Below are positions 7,204-14,764 of a DNA stretch of 31,263 nt, one piece after another. Source of the DNA: CAZTDU01 sp050248795. Its GTDB lineage: Bacteria; Pseudomonadota; Gammaproteobacteria; Burkholderiales; SG8-39. The position numbers were made by a program, and so were the translations under genes. The notes below the pieces were generated by a model. That model did not search any database, had not been told where the DNA came from, and saw nothing but the letters and a program-made list of their open reading frames with translations. Positions within the stretch are counted from its first letter, which is position 1; the number at the start of each line of letters is the position of its first letter. The stretch covers positions 1 to 31,263 of the forward strand of contig JBFWRS010000038.1 in assembly GCA_050248795.1 (NCBI GenBank). The letters run 5' to 3'.

Positions 7204-10197
7204 TCAGGCGCTGGCGGCGCGCCGCACGCGGCACAGCAGGGATTTCAGGTTGGTCTGGTCCGACACCGGGTCGCGCTGCGTCTTGTCGGTGAGGAAGTTC
7301 ACCGGACGCCACGGGTGGTAGGGCTGGCGCTCGCCCCAGCCGATGGGGATGAACACCGCGGTCTCGCGGATGCCGGCGTGCACCCAGGCCATGGCCTCGA
7401 TCTGCCCATGCGCCGACTCGACCACCACGCGTTCGCCGTCGGCGATGCCGAGCGCGGCTGCCTTGTGCGGATGGATCTGGCAATACAGGTCTGGCCACAT
7501 TTCCTGCGCCTGCCAGAAGTAATGCGTCCAGCTGTGGAAGTGCGCTGCGGGCGGACGCCCGGTGACCAGTTCGGTGTCGAAGCCCTGCGCGCGCAGTTTC
7601 GCGCCGGGCGAATCCGCCGAGGGTGCGACGATCCTCGCGCGCTGCGTGGACGTGGCCGGAGAAAAGGGTGACAGCACGCCTTCGTCCGCGTCGCTGTCCA
7701 GCGCCTCGACATAGGGCAGGTCGACCAGGTGCTCGCGCTCGGAATAGAACTCGGGCAGCGCGGACAGGCCCACGACGGCGAATTTCCTCTCCAGCTCCTC
7801 GGTCCAGAACTCCAGCTTGCCGCTCGACGTGGCGAAGCGGTGGCCGGGCGGCGCACCGGGCGCGGTGGTGCCTTCCATGTACAGCGTGTCGATCTCGGGC
7901 GCGTCTTCGCTTGCCACCGGCTGGCGCACCCAGCGCCAGGGCACCGAATGCAGCCGCTTCTGCGTCACGCCGCGCATCTGCACGTCGGTGGTGAACATGG
8001 CGTCCCAGAACACGGCCGAGTCCTTGTACTCTTCCTTCAGGACGTCCTCGAAACCGAAGCGCTTTCCCAGTTCGATCCAGATCCAGGTGTCTGCGCGCGC
8101 CTCGCCCGGCGGCTCGATCATCTTGTCTATCCACACCACGCGGCGATCGTCGTTTGCGCGGCCGATCTCGCCCTTCTCGATGCCGCTGGCCGCGGGCAGC
8201 AGGTAGTCGGCGTAGGCGGAGGTTTCGTTGGCGAAGAGTTCGATGTGCACGACCAGGTCGAGCGCGAGGAAGGCTTCGCGCGCCGCGCTCTGTCCCGGCC
8301 ATTGCGCGAGCGGGTTGTTGCAGGCGATCAGCGCGCGCACCGGGTAGGGCTTGCCTTTCGTCATCGCTTCGGTCCAGCCGGTGGGGCTGCGGCGCAGGCG
8401 CCGGCGCGCGGGTTTGGCGCGGCGCTCCGGCGGCGCATTCACCGCCAGCGGCATGCCCGCGCTCATGTTGAAGAAGGCGCCGCCCCGTCGCCCCCAGTTG
8501 CCGGTGATCGCGGCGACGAACATCAGCACGCGGTTGGTCTGCGTGCCGTTGGTGTGCTGGTTGATGCCGCGGCTGGCGAAGATCACGCAACCGTCGGCGC
8601 GCGCGATCTCCTCGGCAAGCCTGCGGATCTCGCCGGCGGCGATGCCGGTGATCGGCGCCGCCCACTCCGGCGTGTAGCCGCGCGCCAGGATGTAGTCGCG
8701 CCAGCGCTCGAAGCCGAGCACCCATTCGGCGCAGAAGCGCGCATCGTGCAGGTCGTTGGCGAGGATGTGCTGCGCCAGCGCGAGGCCGAGCGCCATGTCG
8801 GTGCCGGTGCGGATCGCGAGCCAGCGGTCGGCCTTCGACGCGGTGGCGGTGAGGCGCGGATCGACCGCCACCATCTTCGCGCCGTTCTTCAGCCGCCACT
8901 CGTTGATCATGCCGAAGTACACCGGCCGTGTCTCTGCCTGGTTGTCGCCGATGTACACGTACAGCTCGGCCGAGCCGAGGTCGCCCTCGGTGTAGCTGTT
9001 GCCGCTGCCCAGGCGCCCGTGCGTGAGCTCGAAGGCGACGTTCTTCGCCGCCGCGCAGAACGGATCGGTGCCCTCGAGGTTCGGCGTGCCCCACATCTGC
9101 GCAAACAGCCGCGTCGAGCCCAGGTAATCGAGCGTGCCGGTGCGCGTGCCGATGAACATCGCCAGCGCCTCGGGGCCGTACTTGTCGCGCATCAAGCGAA
9201 GTTTTTCTGCGATCTCGTCCAGCGCCTGGTCCCAGCTGATGCGCTCGAAGCGCCCCTCGCCGCGCGCGCCGACGCGCTTCTGCGGATAGCGCAGCCGGTG
9301 CTCGCTGTGGTACATCTGCAGCGTCATCTGGGATTTCGGGCAGACGCGGCCCTGCAGGATCGGGTCCTCGTCGTTGCCGGTGATGCGCACCAGTTCCTTG
9401 CCCTTGAAGTGGAACTTCACCGTGCAGCAGTTGAAGCAGATGTTGCAGCCGCCGGGCACCACGCGGTCGGCGGTGGCGTCGGCGCGTGTTTCGCCATAGG
9501 GAAACGCCGGGCGCTGCGCGGCGCTCAGGTCGGCCGCGGCGGCGGACTCCATGAACGCCGGGCGCCTGCCCGCCGCGGGCGCGGTACGCGCCGGCACGCG
9601 CGCTTCGCCCGCCTCGGCCGTGTTTTCGGGACGCGACAGGTACACCGTCGCCGGGCCGAGCAGGAAGTGATCGAGGTCCAGCGGCGCGCGGCCGGCTGCC
9701 TGCGCCTCGGCGAGCAGTTCCTTGCGCGTGCCGAAGCGGATCGCCTTCGTCGGGCAGACGCTGGCGCACGCGGTGGTTTCCTGCCCTTCGCCACGGCGCT
9801 CGACGCAAAGGTCGCATTTCACCGCGTGGTGTCCTGCGGCGTCATAGCCCATCGCGCTGTACGGGCAGGCGATGACGCATTCGCCGCAGCCGGTGCAGCG
9901 GTCCTCCAGCACGCGCACGATGCCGGTGCGCGGATCCTTCTCGATCGCCTTCGGGTTCACCGGGCAGGCGCGCAGGCAGGCCGGGCGCTCGCAGTGCTGG
10001 CAGGCGAGCGTAAGGAAACTCAGGCCGGGTGCGGCAGCGTCGCCGCCCAGCCACACCACCTTGTTGCGGTATTCGCCGGGGCCGAGCCGGTGCTCCTGCT
10101 TGCACGCCGCCTCGCAGCTCTTGCAGCCGGTGCAGCGCTCCATGTCGATCATCAGCGCGAGGCGCCCGCCGGCCTCGGTTGTCGGCTGTGCGCTCAC
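7204..10197 (-). CDS. Fused ferredoxin-molybdopterin oxidoreductase (CISM family)
   Basis: This 997-residue fusion begins with a PsrB/DmsB-type four-cluster ferredoxin domain (residues 15-185; first motif CTGCKSCEAAC from Cys22, later CTGCGECVIACP). After a linker comes a complete DMSO-reductase-family catalytic subunit from about residue 246. Cys251, Cys254, Cys258 and Cys286 form its own [4Fe-4S] site, followed by Lys288. Cys381 in TDPFCAAAKN is the likely Mo ligand, pointing to the Cys-ligated group (polysulfide/thiosulfate, nitrate or arsenate-like enzymes). The molybdopterin-dinucleotide domain fills roughly residues 860-985. No Tat or Sec signal is present, so it should face the cytoplasm. 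The start is GTG, 4 bases after the cytochrome stop, with GGTGA upstream: translational coupling. The substrate and direction of reaction are unknown. Confidence 0.92.
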   Translation of the reverse strand: MSAQPTTEAGGRLALMIDMERCTGCKSCEAACKQEHRLGPGEYRNKVVWLGGDAAAPGLSFLTLACQHCERPACLRACPVNPKAIEKDPRTGIVRVLEDRCTGCGECVIACPYSAMGYDAAGHHAVKCDLCVERRGEGQETTACASVCPTKAIRFGTRKELLAEAQAAGRAPLDLDHFLLGPATVYLSRPENTAEAGEARVPARTAPAAGRRPAFMESAAAADLSAAQRPAFPYGETRADATADRVVPGGCNICFNCCTVKFHFKGKELVRITGNDEDPILQGRVCPKSQMTLQMYHSEHRLRYPQKRVGARGEGRFERISWDQALDEIAEKLRLMRDKYGPEALAMFIGTRTGTLDYLGSTRLFAQMWGTPNLEGTDPFCAAAKNVAFELTHGRLGSGNSYTEGDLGSAELYVYIGDNQAETRPVYFGMINEWRLKNGAKMVAVDPRLTATASKADRWLAIRTGTDMALGLALAQHILANDLHDARFCAEWVLGFERWRDYILARGYTPEWAAPITGIAAGEIRRLAEEIARADGCVIFASRGINQHTNGTQTNRVLMFVAAITGNWGRRGGAFFNMSAGMPLAVNAPPERRAKPARRRLRRSPTGWTEAMTKGKPYPVRALIACNNPLAQWPGQSAAREAFLALDLVVHIELFANETSAYADYLLPAASGIEKGEIGRANDDRRVVWIDKMIEPPGEARADTWIWIELGKRFGFEDVLKEEYKDSAVFWDAMFTTDVQMRGVTQKRLHSVPWRWVRQPVASEDAPEIDTLYMEGTTAPGAPPGHRFATSSGKLEFWTEELERKFAVVGLSALPEFYSEREHLVDLPYVEALDSDADEGVLSPFSPATSTQRARIVAPSADSPGAKLRAQGFDTELVTGRPPAAHFHSWTHYFWQAQEMWPDLYCQIHPHKAAALGIADGERVVVESAHGQIEAMAWVHAGIRETAVFIPIGWGERQPYHPWRPVNFLTDKTQRDPVSDQTNLKSLLCRVRRAASA

Positions 10198-10201
10198 CGA
10201 T

Positions 10202-10993
10202 TCACCATGCGCGGATGTGCCACCAGGTCACCGGGCCGTAGTCGGCGACGTAGCCGGCGAAGAAAGTCACCGTAATGACGTGGATCACCACGCCGATGAC
10301 GAATAGCCACGCCAGCGCCATGTGCAGCGGCCGCCACCAGGCCTGCACCGCGCCGACCGCGGCGCGCGTGCCGAGGAGCTTCGACTCCTCGCGTTCCAGG
10401 CGCCGGTAGGCGATGGCGAGGCGCGGGCTGCCCAGCAGGTGGGGCAGGCTCACCGAGAACGTGCCTTCCGCCGCCTGCGGCGCGAGTTCGCGCAGCAGCG
10501 CGCGCTTTTCGGCGATGATCGCCGCGAGCCGCGAGCGCACGGCCGCATCCGGCGCGGCGACGAGCGGCATCTTGGCCGCGAAGGTGCGCGACATGCTGCG
10601 CGATACGCGCAGGCGCGCCCACACGCCGATCACCGCGAGTGCGACGAGTGAAAGCAGCAGCAGCGCCGGCGGGCGGCCGAGGTGCCCGGCCGAATGCACC
10701 GCGATCAGCACGCTGCCGAGCGACGCGCAAACCACGTGCGCGTTGAACCAGCGCAGCGGGGATTTCGACGTGCCGCTGCGCTTGGCAATCGCGAAGGCCG
10801 CCGGCACCAGCAGCAGCACGACGCCGGCGACGCCGGTGAGGTAGAGCGCGGGGCTGCCGGGCGTGGACCAGTCCGCGGGCAGCGCACCACGCAGCGCGAA
10901 CCACGCGACGATTGCTGCGACCGTACCGGCGACCAGCCAGGCGAGCTGGCGGTCCGACAGGTCGTGGCGCGGGCGCGGCGCATTGGCTTGCAT
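10202..10993 (-). CDS. Diheme cytochrome b-type membrane subunit
   Basis: The 263-residue protein has about five membrane helices (near residues 17-34, 50-70, 83-104, 112-130 and 222-248). Two helices each carry a His-x13-His pair: His86/His100 and His224/His238. That spacing lets two helices hold two stacked b hemes, as in ferric-reductase-like and related four-helix cytochromes b. It does not look like NrfD/PsrC or DmsC anchors. It lies immediately upstream of the ferredoxin-molybdopterin fusion and is coupled to it, so it is the probable membrane anchor and quinone-side electron partner. Between helices 4 and 5 is a cytoplasmic-looking loop of about 80 residues. I chose the ATG at 10993 because GGAG lies 11 bases upstream; an in-frame ATG at 11011 has no ribosome-binding site. 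Confidence 0.82.
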   Translation of the reverse strand: MQANAPRPRHDLSDRQLAWLVAGTVAAIVAWFALRGALPADWSTPGSPALYLTGVAGVVLLLVPAAFAIAKRSGTSKSPLRWFNAHVVCASLGSVLIAVHSAGHLGRPPALLLLSLVALAVIGVWARLRVSRSMSRTFAAKMPLVAAPDAAVRSRLAAIIAEKRALLRELAPQAAEGTFSVSLPHLLGSPRLAIAYRRLEREESKLLGTRAAVGAVQAWWRPLHMALAWLFVIGVVIHVITVTFFAGYVADYGPVTWWHIRAW

Positions 10994-11070
10994 GGCGGGG
11001 CATTCTCCCATCGAAGCGGGGAGGCGAGGGCGGGCGTGCGCGGCGTTTCGCTGTTGCCGCGGCGGGCTTG

Positions 11071-11364
11071 CTAGCCCAGGCCCGCGCTGCGCAGGCGCGC
11101 GCGCAACTGGTCCATCTCCTCCAGCAGGTCGGCGACCAGCGCGGCGAGCTCCGGCGCGGCTTCGAAGCCGCGTTCGATCTCGCGCATGCGCCGCGCGCGC
11201 ACGAGGTGCGCGCCGCTGAATCGCCATTCGGCGAGCACCGTACCCGACACCGGCATCAGTCCTTCCTCGACGCGCTGAACGAGCCAGTCGCGCTCGATCG
11301 CGCAGGCTGCGCAGACCTGCTCCAGCGTCAGGCAGGCTTCTTCCAGTATCTCCTGCTCGGTCAT
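11071..11364 (-). CDS. cbpM: Chaperone modulator CbpM
   Basis: The 97-residue protein has the CbpM/MerR-like layout: an N-terminal acidic helix (MTEQEILEEACLTLEQVCAA), the strand LVQRVEEGLMPV, and a C-terminal helix ending DLLEEMDQLRARLRSAG. CbpM binds the J-domain of CbpA and restrains its co-chaperone activity. The ATG overlaps the TGA of cbpA (ATGA), and GGAGG lies 3 bases upstream inside cbpA, so translation of the two is coupled. The size agrees with known CbpM proteins (about 100 residues). Confidence 0.9.
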   Translation of the reverse strand: MTEQEILEEACLTLEQVCAACAIERDWLVQRVEEGLMPVSGTVLAEWRFSGAHLVRARRMREIERGFEAAPELAALVADLLEEMDQLRARLRSAGLG

Positions 11365-12305
11365 GAGCCTCCTCCCCAGTCCTTGCGCGCATCGAACCCG
11401 GTCTCGCGCTGCAGCTTCTCGTAGAGCTCGCGTGCCGCCGGCGTCGCCGCGGGCGGCGCAACGACCACGATGTCGATGTAGAGGTCGCCGGGAGGGCTGG
11501 ACGGGATGCCCTTGCCGGCCACGCGCAGGCGCTTGCCGCGCATGTCTCCGGACCCGGTGCCCGCAGGGATGCGCACGTTCAGCGTGCCGCCGGGAAGCTC
11601 GACCGGTACGACTGCGCCCAGCGCGGCTTCCCACGGCGCGACCGGCAGGGTGAGTCCGAGGTCGCGGCCGTCGGGGCGCAGCCGCGCATGCGGCCTGAAG
11701 CCGACTTCGAGCAGCAGGTCGCCGGGCTTGCCGCCTGCCATGCCGATGGCGCCCTGTCCGGCGAGACGGATCACCTGGCCTTCGCGTATGCCGCGCGGAA
11801 TCTTCACGTTCAGCGTGCGCGTCTCGAGCACGACGCGGCCCTGCGCATCGAGCCTGGGCACGCGCAGCAAAACCTGGCGTTCGGCGCCGGTGAAGCTGTC
11901 CTCGAGATCAAGGAGGATCCGCGCGTGGTGGTCGTTGCCGTGCGCATGCGCGGCGCGCCCACCCATCCGGCCGAAGATCTCGGCGAAGAAGTCGCTGAAT
12001 TCCGCGGCTTCTGCGCCCGAGAACTCGCGCCCGCTGAACTCCATGCCCGCGTCCCAGTCCGGCGGCGGGCGGAAGTCCTCGCCCGGCCGGTGGCCGCGGC
12101 CGAGCTGGTCGTAGGCGGCGCGCTTCTCCGGGTCCGAGAGCACTTCCCAGGCCTCGTTTACCTCCTTCATGCGCTTCTCGGCGTCGGGCTCCTTCGAGAC
12201 GTCCGGGTGATACTTGCGCGCGAGCTTGCGGTAGGCCTTCTTGACCTCGTCTGCCGGCGCGTTCCGCGCTACGCCCAGCGTCTGGTAGTAGTCCCTGAAC
12301 TGCAA
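11361..12305 (-). CDS. cbpA: DnaJ-class co-chaperone CbpA (TTG start)
   Basis: The 314-residue protein has a J-domain at residues 3-68 (DYYQTLGVARNAPADEV, then YHPDVS with the essential HPD). A Gly/Phe/acidic linker follows, then two C-terminal substrate-binding domains (LNVKIPRGIREGQVIRLAGQG and LNVRIPAGT). The DnaJ zinc finger is absent, which separates CbpA from DnaJ. It stimulates DnaK ATPase and binds client proteins in the cytoplasm or nucleoid. I start it at TTG 12305, giving MQFRDYYQTLGV, because GGAGG lies just upstream and CbpA proteins normally begin at this point. The in-frame ATG at 12332 would add nine unrelated residues. Confidence 0.93.
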   Translation of the reverse strand: MQFRDYYQTLGVARNAPADEVKKAYRKLARKYHPDVSKEPDAEKRMKEVNEAWEVLSDPEKRAAYDQLGRGHRPGEDFRPPPDWDAGMEFSGREFSGAEAAEFSDFFAEIFGRMGGRAAHAHGNDHHARILLDLEDSFTGAERQVLLRVPRLDAQGRVVLETRTLNVKIPRGIREGQVIRLAGQGAIGMAGGKPGDLLLEVGFRPHARLRPDGRDLGLTLPVAPWEAALGAVVPVELPGGTLNVRIPAGTGSGDMRGKRLRVAGKGIPSSPPGDLYIDIVVVAPPAATPAARELYEKLQRETGFDARKDWGGGS

Positions 12306-12386
12306 GCGTCCTCCATGCTGCCGACGCGACACTATAGCGCCGCCTTGCCGCTGCGGCTCGCGCGCCGAACCGCTATCCTTTCACGT

Positions 12387-12764
12387 ATGGACGACGCCGA
12401 AGCCGGTGAGTTCCCGCTGCTGCGCAGGCTGGTTGCCGCGGTGGCAGGGCTCGCGGTGGCGGCAGCGGTGCTGAGCGTCGCGATCGGCCCGGCGGCCGGC
12501 AAGCGCCTTGGCTACCAGCTCATGACCGCGCATTCCGCGGGACTGTCTTGGCTGCTGATCTGCGTGGTCCTGACGATCACCGGCGTGCCGCTCGTCACCT
12601 TCGTTCTGCGCGAGCAGCTCTACATGTGGGACAAGTGGAAGATGCGCTTCGAGCCGCTGGACCGCGACGAGCGCCCGATCACCTGGTGGCTGATGCTGTG
12701 GGTCGACCTCGCGCTCTTCGTCGTGCTGCTCGGCATGCTGTTCGTCGTGCGCATTTCGCGCTGA
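12387..12764 (+). CDS. Small three-helix membrane protein, unknown function
   Basis: The 125-residue protein has three hydrophobic segments: about residues 12-35, 52-75 and 100-122. A short charged loop between the last two contains MWDKWKMRFEPLDRDERP. I do not recognise the family. The ATG at 12387 sits 7 bases after TATCCT (12374-12379), a possible -10 box, and no ribosome-binding site is visible; the message could be leaderless, but the -35 region is weak. It diverges from cbpA. The hydrophobic pattern and G/C third positions support a real gene. Confidence 0.72.
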   Translation: MDDAEAGEFPLLRRLVAAVAGLAVAAAVLSVAIGPAAGKRLGYQLMTAHSAGLSWLLICVVLTITGVPLVTFVLREQLYMWDKWKMRFEPLDRDERPITWWLMLWVDLALFVVLLGMLFVVRISR

Positions 12765-12793
12765 ACAATCAGCCTCGCTGGCAAAAAGAAGCG

Positions 12794-12822
12794 TTGACCG
12801 CGCGGCGCCGTGCCTGTACAAG
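12794..12822 (+). promoter_or_regulatory. Candidate promoter for a small RNA or leader
   Basis: TTGACC (12794-12799) and TACAAG (12817-12822) are separated by exactly 17 bases. The -35 matches consensus at five of six positions and the -10 at four. It would start a transcript near 12829 that runs into the terminator at 12899-12923. Confidence 0.4.
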
Positions 12823-12828
12823 ATGGGA

Positions 12829-12923
12829 GCCGGGCGCGAAACGCCCATGCCGTCAAAATCAGGCCAGCCGCGCCAGGCGCGGCGGTACCTTCGACCACAG
12901 CCCGGGCCACCCCGGGCTTTTTT
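12829..12923 (+). ncRNA. Candidate structured small RNA or 5' attenuator
   Basis: About 95 bases between the candidate promoter and a strong intrinsic terminator can fold into three hairpins. They are GGGCG/CGCCC (12832-12836 with 12842-12846, loop CGAAA), GCCGCG/CGCGGC (12867-12872 with 12878-12883) and the terminator stem. No convincing reading frame fits the segment. It could be a free-standing small RNA or a regulatory leader of the gene at 12948. I do not recognise a known riboswitch class. Confidence 0.4.
12899..12923 (+). terminator. Intrinsic terminator
   Basis: AGCCCGGG (12899-12906) and CCCGGGCT (12911-12918) form a perfect 8-bp GC-rich stem with loop CCAC, followed by six T residues. 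It sits 24 bases before the ATG at 12948, so it ends upstream transcription or acts as an attenuator of that gene. Confidence 0.85.
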
Positions 12924-12947
12924 GTTTCCGCTCTCCAGGAGATTTCG

Positions 12948-13628
12948 ATGGCCTTGCAGAACAGCATCAAGCGCGGGCACGCCGCGTATTGGACCCGCGA
13001 CAAGATCGAACCGCTGAGCACGCTGGAGATCCGGCAGCTGCTCGCCAACGCGCAGCGCCTCGGCGAGACCGAGATCGCGGCGCTGTGCGACGAGGTACTC
13101 GGCGCCCGCCCCCGCGGCCGAGCGGTCGAGCGCAAGCCCACGCGCAAGCGCGCGATGAGCGGCCTGGTGGCGCGCAATGCCGCGCTCGGCGCCCGCGGCG
13201 TGGTGCCGCAGAACCGCAACTGGAGCCGCAGCGGCGTGCGCGAAAGCGACGGCGTGGTGGTGATGACGCTGTGGGCGCAGGACGTGCATACGCAGAATCA
13301 CCGCTCGGAGTGCCTGCTGTGGGCGCCGAACGTCGAGGGCTCGCGTCCATGGTCGGAGTCGCGCGGCGGCCAGGAACGGCTCGCGCATTGCCGCCTGGCG
13401 CTCGAGCGCGGCGGCGCCGAAGGGCTGCTCGCCTACGGCGTTCGCCTCGAGGGATCGCTGCCGGAGGAGAAGGTGCAGCACCTGGACGGCCTGGACCCGG
13501 AGAACGTGCTGGCACTGCGCATCGAGCAGCGCGGCGAGGAGTACTGGGGCGTGTGGGACGACGGCACGCTTGCAGCCGCGGCGGCGATCGCGCCGGCGCC
13601 GCAGCAGCCGCAGGCTGTGGCGGCCTGA
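12948..13628 (+). CDS. Unrecognised 226-residue soluble protein
   Basis: An AGGAG ribosome-binding site lies 7-8 bases before the ATG at 12948, which is preferred over an upstream in-frame ATG at 12810 because that stretch crosses the terminator. The N-terminal 60 residues look helical (LSTLEIRQLLANAQRLGE, then IAALCDEVLGARP). A basic linker (about residues 60-80) leads to a mixed domain (about 84-205) with WSRSGVRESDGVVVMTLWAQD, LLWAPNVEGSRPW, and a closing strand EEYWGVWDDG. The tail is Ala/Pro/Gln-rich. No signal peptide or membrane helix is seen. I do not recognise the family and assign no function. It precedes a single-domain response regulator, but a link between them is only suggested by position. 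Confidence 0.75.
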   Translation: MALQNSIKRGHAAYWTRDKIEPLSTLEIRQLLANAQRLGETEIAALCDEVLGARPRGRAVERKPTRKRAMSGLVARNAALGARGVVPQNRNWSRSGVRESDGVVVMTLWAQDVHTQNHRSECLLWAPNVEGSRPWSESRGGQERLAHCRLALERGGAEGLLAYGVRLEGSLPEEKVQHLDGLDPENVLALRIEQRGEEYWGVWDDGTLAAAAAIAPAPQQPQAVAA

Positions 13629-13644
13629 TATCCTTTCGGGCGTC

Positions 13645-13734
13645 ATGAGGGCGCTCAACAAGGTCGCGGCGATTCCTCTCCAGGCGCGGCTGGCGCAATC
13701 GCAGCAGGGGCTGCCCGGCGCTCTGAAGGGCTGA
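13645..13734 (+). CDS. Possible 29-residue small ORF before the response regulator
   Basis: ATG at 13645 opens a 29-codon frame starting MRALNKVAAIPLQARLAQS and ending with TGA at 13732-13734, 4 bases before the response regulator ATG. It could be a leader peptide or a chance frame; the ribosome-binding site is weak. It is reported only because it fills the 110-base gap. Confidence 0.2.
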   Translation: MRALNKVAAIPLQARLAQSQQGLPGALKG

Positions 13735-13738
13735 ACGC

Positions 13739-14119
13739 ATGCGCGGCGCACGCAGCTACATACTGGTGATCGAGGACGAGCCCGGCGTGCGCGACAACAT
13801 GGCGCGCTTCCTGACGCTGGAGGGGTACCGCGTCGAGAAGGCCGCCAACGGCGCACAAGGCATCGAGATCGCGCTGCGCGCGCCGCCGGACCTGGTGCTG
13901 TGCGACCTGATGATGCCCGGGATCGACGGTTTCGGCGTGCTCGCGCGGCTGCGCGCAGAGCCGCGCACCGCGGCGATCCCGTTCATCTTCCTGACCGCGA
14001 ACGCCGAGCCGAAAAACGCGCAGACCGGGTTCCTGCTCGGTGCAGACGACTACCTTGCCAAGCCGGTGGACCTGGACGTGCTCGGGGCCGCGATCGCGAA
14101 GCGGCTCTCGGCCGACTGA
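13739..14119 (+). CDS. Single-domain response regulator (CheY-like)
   Basis: The 126-residue protein is one complete receiver domain: acidic residues Glu12/Asp13, phosphoacceptor Asp56 in LVLCDLMMPGIDG, Thr86 in FIFLTANAEP and Lys108 in DYLAKPVD. There is no output domain, so it must act by protein-protein contact or as a phosphate shuttle. The nearest histidine kinase in the window is at 1987, about 10 kb away; a pairing cannot be claimed. It ends 10 bases from the convergent GST gene, with no terminator hairpin seen between them. Confidence 0.9.
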   Translation: MRGARSYILVIEDEPGVRDNMARFLTLEGYRVEKAANGAQGIEIALRAPPDLVLCDLMMPGIDGFGVLARLRAEPRTAAIPFIFLTANAEPKNAQTGFLLGADDYLAKPVDLDVLGAAIAKRLSAD

Positions 14120-14129
14120 TAGGGCGTCC

Positions 14130-14762
14130 CTAGGCTGCCTTTGCCGCGTGCTCCTGCTCGAGCGCGCGCCTGACCGCCGGCCGCTCGGCCATGCGCTTGC
14201 GATGCGCGAACACGCCGGGAAACTGCGCCGGGTCGACGCTGTCGCTCTCCAGCCAGTTGGCGACGGTGAAGAGGTACGGGTCGCAGATCGAGTAGGCCTC
14301 GCCCATCACCCACGGGCCCTTGAACATCTCGCGCTCGATCAGCTCGAAGCATGCGGTGACGTTCGCGGGCACCTTGCGCTTCATGTCCTCGAGCGACGCG
14401 GGTTCGTCCGCCCAGCGCGTGCCGCGGCCGCGGTGCGCGTGGGCGACGTGCACCGTGGAGCACAGGTAGCTGTTGAAAGACTGCACCTGCGCGAACGCGA
14501 ACGGATCGTCCAGCGGCGCGAGCTTCGCCGCCGGGTACGACTGCGCGATGTACGCGAGCAGCGCCGGCGTCTCGGTGAGGATGCCGCGGTCGGTGACCAG
14601 CGCGGGCACGCGTCCCTTGGGATTGACCGCGAGATAGTCGGGCGCGCGCTGCTGGCCGTCGCTCATGTTCAGCCCGATGGCGCGGTATTCGGCGCCCGCT
14701 TCCTCCAGCGCGATGTGCGAGGCGAGCGAGCAGGCTCCGGTGGCGTAGTACAGCGTCAGCAT
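14130..14762 (-). CDS. Glutathione S-transferase family protein
   Basis: The 210-residue protein has a thioredoxin-like N-terminal domain (MLTLYYATGACSLASHIALEEAG, then NPKGRVPALV with the cis-Pro, and LTETPALLAYIA with the glutathione-binding Glu-Thr). A helical C-terminal domain follows, with GPWVMGEAYSICDPYLFTVANWL. The ACSLASHIALEE start resembles beta-class bacterial GSTs, where the Cys in GACSLA contacts glutathione. It should conjugate glutathione to electrophiles or act as a peroxidase. I start at ATG 14762 because GGAAGG lies 6 bases upstream; another ATG at 14768 abuts that site. The gene follows the LysR stop by 2 bases, so both are probably one transcript. Confidence 0.92.
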   Translation of the reverse strand: MLTLYYATGACSLASHIALEEAGAEYRAIGLNMSDGQQRAPDYLAVNPKGRVPALVTDRGILTETPALLAYIAQSYPAAKLAPLDDPFAFAQVQSFNSYLCSTVHVAHAHRGRGTRWADEPASLEDMKRKVPANVTACFELIEREMFKGPWVMGEAYSICDPYLFTVANWLESDSVDPAQFPGVFAHRKRMAERPAVRRALEQEHAAKAA

Positions 14763-14764
14763 GT

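Noticed and set aside
7729..10275. 848-codon open frame on the plus strand
   Set aside because: It is antisense to the molybdoenzyme, whose cofactor motifs are intact, and has shadow-like composition.
12810..12947. Upstream extension of the 12948 gene to ATG 12810
   Set aside because: It would translate through a strong intrinsic terminator; the AGGAG site supports 12948.
13606..13645. Sigma54-type promoter before the response regulator
   Set aside because: GG and GC elements do not have the 10-base spacing of -24/-12 promoters.
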